Shown: positions 22,684 through 28,828 of the stretch, piece by piece | Numbering within the stretch: position 1 is the stretch's first letter | Layout of the letters: each line of letters starts with the position of its first letter | NCBI GenBank assembly: GCA_017483985.1 | Contig: JAFUUB010000046.1 | Span: 1-28,828 of the forward strand | Origin: Bacteroidales bacterium | GTDB lineage: Bacteria > Bacteroidota > Bacteroidia > Bacteroidales > UBA932 | DNA length: 28,828 bases | Direction: 5' to 3' | The notes under the pieces: model-generated | What the model saw: only the letters and a program-made list of their open reading frames with translations | What the model was told of the DNA's origin: nothing | Database searches by the model: none | Position numbers and translations under genes: made by a program

Positions 22684-24297
22684 TTAATAACCGACGGTCT
22701 GGGCGATCAGGTCATCACCCGCGAGGACGGCGGCATCGATGGGCCAAAGGAGTTTCTGCGTCTCGGAGCGCTGCAGGGCGGCCGTTCCGCGGTAAGAGAC
22801 CTCGTCGGAGAACACGAGGGGCTCGTGGTTGGCGTCCTGCATGCGGAGCAGGTCGAACCAGCGGGTTCCTTCCGCGACGAATTCCTTGTCGCGCTCCACG
22901 AGAATGGCTTTTTCGTTCTCGGCGAAGGAGCCGGCGGTGTAGGTCGGATAGCTGCCGCCGTACGCCCGTTCGCGGATCTGGTTCACATATTCCGCCGCCG
23001 AAGCGTAGTTGCCGAGGGCGTTCTCCACCTCCGCGAGGGACAGCAGGACATCGGCATAACGCATCAGCACCATGTCGGAATCCGCATAGCGGTTGTCGCC
23101 TTCGCGGTGTCCCATGTACTTGATCATCGCGCTGCCGAAACGGCGGGTGGCCGGATCGGCCGTGGTGTAGCACTCATGGAACGTGGCGGCGCGGCGGGCG
23201 TCGGCCTTGTCGAAGGACTTCACGAACGCCTCCAGGTACTCGACCCGGTGGGTGCCGGTACCGCAGAGCTCGAGCGGGTCGGCCAGCAGGTTTCCGTCCT
23301 CGTCATAGAAGGAGTTGCACCAGATCGCAGCCTGATAAGCGAACCAGCCCAGGAAGGTGTTGGTCGTCTCGGAACGGTCGAAATGGTTGACCAGGATGAT
23401 TTCCTTGCCGGCCTTGTTGTCGGCGCTGTAGATGTCCGCGAAGTTGTCTTCCAGGGAGAACTCGCCGCTTGCGACGATGGCCTGGAGGGCCGCCTTGGCG
23501 GTCTCGAGGTCGGCATTGGAAGCGGGCCAGGTGGCTTTGTGGGCTCCGGAAGGATCCTCGACGATCGCATCCTTGTCGCGGTCCGGTTTCACGGCGAAAC
23601 GGGTCGTCACCTTGGCGGACCACAGGTACACGCGCGCCTTCAGGAGTTCCGTGGCATAGTAGCTCCAGCCGGTACGGGAAACCTCATGCACGTTGCCGTA
23701 GCCTTCTTCGCTGCGGAGGATGTCGTCCTTGATGAACTGGAGGGTCTCCTCCGCGGAGCTCCGGGCCAGGTACAGGTCGTTGATGTTCACGCTGCCGGAG
23801 GCCACTTTCACGGTCTTCTCCAGCGGAACGCCGCCGTAGGTGCGGTACAGCATGAAATAATAGTAGGCGCGGAGGCCGTAGCCGCGGCCCCGGTACAGGT
23901 TGCGGGTCGCGTCATCCATGAACTCGCAGCCGGTCTCCAGGTGGTCCAGCAGGTCGTTCACCTGGAGGATCTTGCCGTAGTAGCTGTTCCAGTTGGTGAT
24001 CTGCGGGTTGTTCTTGTCGATCGGGTTGTTCATCGTCAGGCCGTCGTACAGCTGGCCCACGCTCTCGATGGAAGAGCCCGTGATCAGGGTGCCGCCCCGG
24101 AACTCGCCCAGGATGAGCGGCGAGGTGTAGTCGCTGCGGAGGTTCGTCAGCAGGCCGTTGTAGAAGGTCTGCACCTTGGCTTCGCTGGTCCAGAAGTTTC
24201 CGGCCGAGTTGTAATCCACCGGCGACATGTCCAGCAGGTTGCAGGCCGAAAGGCCCAGGATACCGGAGAGAAGAAGGATGGAATATATCTTTTTCAT
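22684..24297 (-). CDS. susD: SusD/RagB-family glycan-binding lipoprotein
   Basis: A 537-residue lipoprotein (MKKIYSILLLSGILGLSAC, Cys19) with the SusD opening NLLDMSPVDYNSAGNFWTSE and later hallmarks RGRGYGLRAYYYFMLYRTYGGVPL, LLKARVYLWSA, MRYADVLLSLAEVENALG, INQIRERAYG and FVAEGTRWFDLLRM. It should cap the SusC barrel at the cell surface and deliver glycan to it. The gene starts 12 nt after the SusC stop, standard for the pair. Confidence 0.96.
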   Translation of the reverse strand: MKKIYSILLLSGILGLSACNLLDMSPVDYNSAGNFWTSEAKVQTFYNGLLTNLRSDYTSPLILGEFRGGTLITGSSIESVGQLYDGLTMNNPIDKNNPQITNWNSYYGKILQVNDLLDHLETGCEFMDDATRNLYRGRGYGLRAYYYFMLYRTYGGVPLEKTVKVASGSVNINDLYLARSSAEETLQFIKDDILRSEEGYGNVHEVSRTGWSYYATELLKARVYLWSAKVTTRFAVKPDRDKDAIVEDPSGAHKATWPASNADLETAKAALQAIVASGEFSLEDNFADIYSADNKAGKEIILVNHFDRSETTNTFLGWFAYQAAIWCNSFYDEDGNLLADPLELCGTGTHRVEYLEAFVKSFDKADARRAATFHECYTTADPATRRFGSAMIKYMGHREGDNRYADSDMVLMRYADVLLSLAEVENALGNYASAAEYVNQIRERAYGGSYPTYTAGSFAENEKAILVERDKEFVAEGTRWFDLLRMQDANHEPLVFSDEVSYRGTAALQRSETQKLLWPIDAAVLAGDDLIAQTVGY

Positions 24298-24309
24298 GAC
24301 TGATTCGGT

Positions 24310-27300
24310 TTAGAAGGTAATGTTGGCACCGAACATGAAGACGCGCGGCAGGGTGTACACACCCCAGTAGTTGGCCCCGTATTCCGGGGAGCCCAGCATA
24401 CCGGCCTTGGTCAGGTAACCCAGGTTCTGGCCCGTGACGAAGACATTGGCGCGGTCGATCTTCACATGCTTGAGGACGGACTGCGGAATCGCATAGGAAA
24501 GGGTGACCTCGCGGGCGCACAGGTAGGAGCCTTCATAGGTGAAGATGGAGCTCCAGGCGCGGCAGATGTTGCGCTTGCCCAGCTGGTCGGCCCAGACATA
24601 CATGCCGTACATGTTCTTTCCCGTACCGGTGGCCGGATCATACATGTCGGCCACGTTAGCGATGGTGTTGAACGTACCCTGGGCCGCACCCATGATCTGC
24701 GGGGAGGCCAGGTCGGTGATCTTGTAATCCAGGGCGTAGTCGAAACGGCCGGAGAGGGTGAGACCCTTCCAGGAGAAGTCGAGCACGAAACCGCCGGTCC
24801 ACTTGGGAACGGTATTGCCGAGCTTCACCTTGTCATAGTCGTCGATGATGCCGTCTCCGTTGACATCCTTCCACTTCACGTCACCGGGCTGGATGGGGAG
24901 GGCGGTCAGGTTTCCGGAGGAGTTGACCGGCATGCCGTTGGCCGTCAGTTCCGCCCAGGCCTTGGGTCCGTACAGGACCGGCGGCGCGGAAACGCCGAAG
25001 GTGGAGGTGGTGGACTGGTCCTTCCAGTAGTCGTATTTGCCGCTGTCCAGGTCAGCCTGGGTGAAGACACCCTCGGCCAGGAAGCCGTACAGGTCACCGG
25101 GGGTCTGTCCCTCCTGGTAACCGCCGACCCACATCATCTCGCTTTCCCCGGTTTCCGGATTGAAGGAGCCGGGCACGTACACCTGGGTCGCGCTCTGGCG
25201 GTTCCGCTCCAGACCGTTGTCCGGGAGCTTGATCACCTTGTTCACGTTGTAGGCGGCCGTCAGGCGGAAGTTGGACTTGAAGTCCCGGGTATCCACCAGC
25301 TTGGCGGACATCTCCAGTTCAAGACCCCGGTTGCGGATGGTTCCGTTGTTGGAGGTGAAGGAGGAGATACCGGAGTGGGAAGGCGTCGTGATGGACGCTA
25401 TCTTGTCGGACACGATGCGGTTGTATCCGGTAATGTTCAGGTTCAGCCGGTTCTGGAAGAAGCTTATGTCCAGACCGCCTTCCGACGTCCAGGACTTCTC
25501 CCACAGGAGGGAGGCGTTGGGCAGGGTGGACAGGACGTTGGCGTTGCCGCCGTTGTACTTGGTGGTCGTCCCGTAGGCGCCCTGAACCGTGTAATTGCCG
25601 ATCGAGCTGGCCAGGACACCGTTGGCGCCGTAGGAGGCGCGGAGTTTCGCGAAGGAGATCACGTCGCGGGTCGCCGCCATGAAGGGCTCCTTGGAGAAGA
25701 CCCAGCCGGCGGAAATGCCCGGGAAGAAGCCCCAGCGGTTTTCCTTCGCCAGGCGGGAATAGCCGTCATACCGGAACACGGCCGAAAGCAGATACTTGCT
25801 GTCGTAGTCATAGTCGATCTTGCCGAAGCCGGACATGACCCGGTTGCCGTTGTGGTAAGAGTCGATGGTGCGCTCCGCCACGGGATTGCCGTCATCGTCG
25901 GCGATGCGGGTCAGGTTCAGGTCCTGGAATTCGTCGGTCGGCGCATTCCGGCCGGAAGCGCTGAAGCCGAAGGACCAGTCATCCACGAACTCGAAGCCCA
26001 GCATCGCGGAGGTGTTGTGGTAGGTCCCGAAGGTCTTGTTGAAATTCAGGATCGCGTTGTAGGTCTGGCGCAGCTGGTTGTCATACTGGTTCTGGCTGAT
26101 ACGGGTGGTCGTCGTGCGGCCGGGACCGTACAGGTAGTCACGCGTGAAGCTCTCGTAGAAGGCGTCCAGGTAGTACCAGCTGCCGTTCAGCTTGAGGTTC
26201 AGCCACGGGGTGAAATAGATCGTGAAGACCTGGGACATCGTGAACTTGTTCTGCAGGTACTGGTAGTCCCGGGCGGCGTTGATGATGCCCACATGGCTGT
26301 CGGTGACGCTGTTGCGGGGGCTCGGGTTGAACTCGCCGTAGGCGTTGTAGACGCGCATGGTCGGGGGAAGGAACCAGGCACGGGCGAAATAGTTGTAAGC
26401 GTAGTTGCCGTTCAGGATCGGCGTCTGGTTCGTCCGGGAATAGTTGAACGAAGAGCTGGAGTGCAGCCAGTCGCGGATCTTGTAATCCCCGTTCAGCACG
26501 AAGGTCAGACGGGTATAGTCGTTGTCCACGGCGGAACCTTCGGTGCTGTTGTAGCCGAGGGAGGCATAATAACGGCCCTTGTTGTTGCCGCCCTGGAAGT
26601 CCACGCTGTAATCGCGGGACGGAGCCGGGCTCTTGATGTTGATGTCCTTGGTGTCGGTACCCTTCCAGAAGAGGAGGTTGCCCCGGCCGGCATAGTTGTA
26701 GGCCGGATCCGTCTTCGCCAGGTCGGCAATCGGGTCGCGCATCATGCCCCAGTCGCTGCTGTGCAGCAGGAAGCTCAGGTCGTTGCCGTAGGCGTCCACG
26801 CCGTTCTCGTCGACGGCATAGACACCCCAGGAACCCAGGTTGCTCACGCGGCCGTCGTACACATTGCCGTTATTGTCAAAATAGCGGTTGCCGGTACCGT
26901 AACCCTGGACACCGTTGAGGGTGGAGACGTTGGCGGCGCCGTAGCCATACCATTTCCCCTTCGCATCCTGGACGATGTGGCCGCCGCGCCACGTGGCGGT
27001 GCGCATCCAGTACAGGTAGTCCTCGGAATCGAGGATTTCGTACGGGGAGTTCAGGTAGTTGTAGGAATGCTTGATGTGGAAGTTGATGGAGCTGGTGCCC
27101 TCCGTTCCGCGCTTGGTGGTCACGAGAATGACGCCGTTCGCGGCGCGGGCGCCGTAGATGGCGGTCGCACCGGCATCCTTCATCACCTCGATGGACTCGA
27201 TGTCGTTCGGGTTGATGTCGGACATGGAACGCTGGGCGCCGTCCACGATCACCAGCGGGGAGCCCGTACCGTCAATGCCGGTACCGCCGCGGAGGACGAT

Positions 27301-27807
27301 CGTCGGCTCATCGGTCGGGTCACCGGAGACCTGGCGCACGGACAGGCCGGCCACGGCTCCGGCGAGGGAGGCCGCCGCCTGGTTGTGCATACCGGAGGCG
27401 ATGGTCTCGTTCTTGACGGAAGAAACGGAGTTCGTGAGCTTGGAGCGGAGCGTACGTCCGCCATAAGCCGTGACGACCGTCTCTTCCAGGAGATTCTGGT
27501 CATCCGCCATGACGACGGTGAGGGGCTGGCCGTTCCACGTGACTTCCGTCGTGGCATAGCCGATGCAGGAAAGCACCAGGACGTCGCCGACCTTGGCGTT
27601 GGGCTGGACGAAATGTCCGTCCACGTCGGTCACAACACCGGTCGAGATGGGCGCACCCTTGATGAGGACGGAAGCCGCGATGACGGGCTCGCCCTGTGCG
27701 TCGGTCACCGTGCCCGTGCAGCGGTTCTGGGCAAAGGCGGGAAGCCCGCCCAGAAGCAGGATGCTTAGCAGCGAGAACACTGCGAGCAGTTTCTGTGTTT
27801 TACGCAT
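24310..27807 (-). CDS. susC: SusC-family TonB-dependent oligosaccharide transporter
   Basis: 1165 residues from the ATG at 27807 (MRKTQKLLAVFSLLSILLLGG), chosen over an upstream in-frame start because the signal peptide begins there. A CarboxypepD_reg-like domain (CTGTVTDAQGEPVIAASVLI) is followed by a TonB box region (EETVVTAYGG), the plug (VRQVSGDPTDEPTIVLRGG, PLVIVDGAQRS, IESIEVMKDAGATAIYGARA, NGVILVTTKRG) and a large barrel ending NITF. It imports sialylated or desialylated glycan fragments, or sialic acid itself, across the outer membrane. It is the first gene of the locus. Confidence 0.97.
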   Translation of the reverse strand: MRKTQKLLAVFSLLSILLLGGLPAFAQNRCTGTVTDAQGEPVIAASVLIKGAPISTGVVTDVDGHFVQPNAKVGDVLVLSCIGYATTEVTWNGQPLTVVMADDQNLLEETVVTAYGGRTLRSKLTNSVSSVKNETIASGMHNQAAASLAGAVAGLSVRQVSGDPTDEPTIVLRGGTGIDGTGSPLVIVDGAQRSMSDINPNDIESIEVMKDAGATAIYGARAANGVILVTTKRGTEGTSSINFHIKHSYNYLNSPYEILDSEDYLYWMRTATWRGGHIVQDAKGKWYGYGAANVSTLNGVQGYGTGNRYFDNNGNVYDGRVSNLGSWGVYAVDENGVDAYGNDLSFLLHSSDWGMMRDPIADLAKTDPAYNYAGRGNLLFWKGTDTKDINIKSPAPSRDYSVDFQGGNNKGRYYASLGYNSTEGSAVDNDYTRLTFVLNGDYKIRDWLHSSSSFNYSRTNQTPILNGNYAYNYFARAWFLPPTMRVYNAYGEFNPSPRNSVTDSHVGIINAARDYQYLQNKFTMSQVFTIYFTPWLNLKLNGSWYYLDAFYESFTRDYLYGPGRTTTTRISQNQYDNQLRQTYNAILNFNKTFGTYHNTSAMLGFEFVDDWSFGFSASGRNAPTDEFQDLNLTRIADDDGNPVAERTIDSYHNGNRVMSGFGKIDYDYDSKYLLSAVFRYDGYSRLAKENRWGFFPGISAGWVFSKEPFMAATRDVISFAKLRASYGANGVLASSIGNYTVQGAYGTTTKYNGGNANVLSTLPNASLLWEKSWTSEGGLDISFFQNRLNLNITGYNRIVSDKIASITTPSHSGISSFTSNNGTIRNRGLELEMSAKLVDTRDFKSNFRLTAAYNVNKVIKLPDNGLERNRQSATQVYVPGSFNPETGESEMMWVGGYQEGQTPGDLYGFLAEGVFTQADLDSGKYDYWKDQSTTSTFGVSAPPVLYGPKAWAELTANGMPVNSSGNLTALPIQPGDVKWKDVNGDGIIDDYDKVKLGNTVPKWTGGFVLDFSWKGLTLSGRFDYALDYKITDLASPQIMGAAQGTFNTIANVADMYDPATGTGKNMYGMYVWADQLGKRNICRAWSSIFTYEGSYLCAREVTLSYAIPQSVLKHVKIDRANVFVTGQNLGYLTKAGMLGSPEYGANYWGVYTLPRVFMFGANITF

Positions 27808-27856
27808 AGATGTTATAATAGGTTGGTTATTGGAATTGGCGCAATTGGTCACGAGG

Positions 27857-27888
27857 CAAAAATATGGATTATTCGCCTATCTGACAAC
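27857..27888 (-). promoter_or_regulatory. Promoter of the sialic acid locus
   Basis: On the minus strand, GTTG (27885-27888) and TATTTTTG (27857-27864) are spaced by 20 nt. The -7 box is a full TAnnTTTG match and the -33 box is one base off TTTG. The 5' leader would be about 45 nt. Confidence 0.55.
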
Positions 27889-27933
27889 AGTATTTCTATA
27901 AAGTTGCATTAGAATTGGGGCAAATTTATCTAA

Positions 27934-27947
27934 AAATGAATTAATTT
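27934..27947. promoter_or_regulatory. Candidate operator palindrome between SusC and ROK genes
   Basis: AAATGAATTAATTT is a symmetric pattern (AAAT-N-AATT-N-ATTT) in the 197-nt divergent gap, upstream of both promoters. Regulators of the NagC/Mlc group bind AT-rich palindromes. The gap is AT-rich, so chance is a real alternative. Confidence 0.3.
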
Positions 27948-27971
27948 GTTTTATATTTCAACAAACCTACC

Positions 27972-27979
27972 TATATTTG
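27972..27979 (+). promoter_or_regulatory. -7 box (TATATTTG) of the ROK regulator gene
   Basis: An exact TAnnTTTG match 25 nt before the ATG. The nearest TTTG upstream is 23 nt away, longer than ideal, so the promoter may be weak. Confidence 0.5.
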
Positions 27980-28004
27980 TATCGTTTCACGATAAATCGA
28001 CGTC

Positions 28005-28828
28005 ATGAGTACCCCGCAAAGCCAGATCCTCTCCCTGCTCACCCGCCAGGACAGCTGCTCCATTCCCCAGATTGCCGACGCACTCGGCGTCAGCATCGGC
28101 ACGGCCACCAAATACGTGGGCGCGCTGCTCGAAGCAAAGGTCCTGGAAGATCTGGGAAAAGCCCAGTCCGTAAGCGGACGGAGACCGCACCGGTACAGCC
28201 TCCGGGCCGATGCCGGATGGTTCCTCGGCGTGGACGTAAATGACCGCTACATCAACGCCGGGCTCATGGATTTCCAGGGAAACATGCACGGGCAGCGGAT
28301 CTTCGAAGATTTCATCCTCGATTCCAAGGGGGCCTTCGTCCGGCTCAGCGACATCCTCCGGGAAATCGTATCCCTCGCCCGGGAGAACGGGCTCAGGATC
28401 AAGGGAACGTGCCTCGCCGTGCCGGGCCGCATCGACGACCGGACCGGAGACAGTTACACCTGGTTCTACGAACCCGGAAAAGCGCTCGCCCGGCGCTTGC
28501 AGGAGCAGATGGGCATCCCCACCTCGCTGTTCAATGACACCCGCGCCATGACGGTGGGCGAGTACATCAAGGGCGCCGGGGCCGGGACGCAGAACATGCT
28601 CATGATCAATGTGAACTGGGGCCTCGGCATGGGAATCGTCATGGACGGGCAGGTGTATTCCGGAAAGTCCGGGTATGCCGGGGAGTTCGGGCACGTGTAC
28701 GGGTTCGACAACCAGATCATCTGCCGATGCGGCAAGCGCGGCTGCAACGAAACGGAGATTTCCGGACAGGCCCTCCAGCGGAACCTTGTGGAGCGCATCC
28801 GCGCCGGGGAGTCCTCCATCCTGAGCCA
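28005..28828 (+). CDS. ROK-family transcriptional regulator, cut by window edge
   Basis: 274 codons from the ATG at 28005, running off the right edge. Residues 1-60 form a winged helix-turn-helix (SQILSLLTRQDSCSIPQIADALG, SIGTATKYVGALLEA). From about 70 the ROK fold appears: WFLGVDVN, FNDTRAMTVGEYIKGAG, GLGMGIVMDGQVYSGKSGYAGEFGHVYG and the zinc-binding CRCGKRGC. This is the NagC/Mlc type of sugar-sensing regulator rather than a kinase. It is divergent from SusC and so the likely regulator of the whole locus; the effector could be GlcNAc, ManNAc or a phosphate of these. Confidence 0.9.
   Translation, partial: MSTPQSQILSLLTRQDSCSIPQIADALGVSIGTATKYVGALLEAKVLEDLGKAQSVSGRRPHRYSLRADAGWFLGVDVNDRYINAGLMDFQGNMHGQRIFEDFILDSKGAFVRLSDILREIVSLARENGLRIKGTCLAVPGRIDDRTGDSYTWFYEPGKALARRLQEQMGIPTSLFNDTRAMTVGEYIKGAGAGTQNMLMINVNWGLGMGIVMDGQVYSGKSGYAGEFGHVYGFDNQIICRCGKRGCNETEISGQALQRNLVERIRAGESSILS

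Noticed and set aside
21244..24303. Plus-strand open frame of over 1000 codons opposite SusD and the surface lipoprotein
   Set aside because: Long antisense frames are common in GC-rich DNA. The product is low-complexity in Gly, Val, Arg and His, while the minus strand encodes recognised SusD and lipoprotein families.
24466..27768. Plus-strand open frame of 1100 codons opposite SusC
   Set aside because: It mirrors the SusC codon pattern and has no domain, signal or plausible start context.
1..28828. tRNA and rRNA genes
   Set aside because: No cloverleaf-like sequences or rRNA signatures were noticed on either strand by reading.

Overview
The window looks like chromosomal DNA of a Bacteroidota (order Bacteroidales) bacterium with a fairly GC-rich genome. 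The grounds are a SusC/SusD pair, several lipoprotein signal peptides, promoters of the Bacteroidetes type (TTTG, about 20 nt, TAnnTTTG) and the absence of clear Shine-Dalgarno sequences. The genus cannot be fixed from the sequence; a gut lineage is plausible because the main locus breaks down sialylated host glycans.

Left part (1-7360). A Xaa-Pro aminopeptidase gene, cut by the window edge, and a DUF456-type membrane protein gene look like an ancestral divergent pair. They are now separated by about 5.7 kb holding a minus-strand operon: an unknown lipoprotein, a decayed small lipoprotein gene, a DUF4249 lipoprotein, a TonB-dependent receptor and a small plug-like secreted protein. A 73-bp direct repeat with one mismatch (549-621 and 6288-6360) bounds this island. 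The repeat is the divergent promoter region of the pair. A HigA-like antitoxin gene with a 28-codon toxin remnant and a strong bidirectional hairpin terminator follow.

Main part (7376-27807, minus strand). This is a sialic acid utilisation locus. Transcription order is SusC, SusD, a surface lipoprotein, an M64 peptidase, a GH33 sialidase, N-acetylneuraminate lyase, an AGE-type 2-epimerase, a kelch mutarotase (NanM-like), a small membrane protein, a GH20 hexosaminidase, an MFS transporter (NanT-like), a two-domain GDSL plus sialate O-acetylesterase, and a small lipoprotein. Together they could deacetylate and release sialic acid, trim HexNAc, import the sugar, open or epimerise it, cleave it to ManNAc and pyruvate, and convert ManNAc to GlcNAc. 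The peptidase suggests that mucin or IgA-like glycoproteins are attacked too. A divergent ROK-family regulator gene (28005 to the end, partial) faces the locus and is its likely regulator.

Most unusual feature. Four genes of this locus (O-acetylesterase, MFS, GH20, kelch) carry in-frame insertions of one short palindromic repeat family, bounded by AGATTTCTC/GAGAAATCT with inner CGAAATGACAG/CTGTCATTTCG. It is read in the same frame each time and gives peptides of the type ISPRASLGRND...VISSGAEGGVEKS. In GH20 it has grown into a tandem 33-bp array. Related or different small palindromes fill the gaps at 11472-11543 and 15449-15606. The behaviour resembles the Rickettsia palindromic elements that insert within genes.
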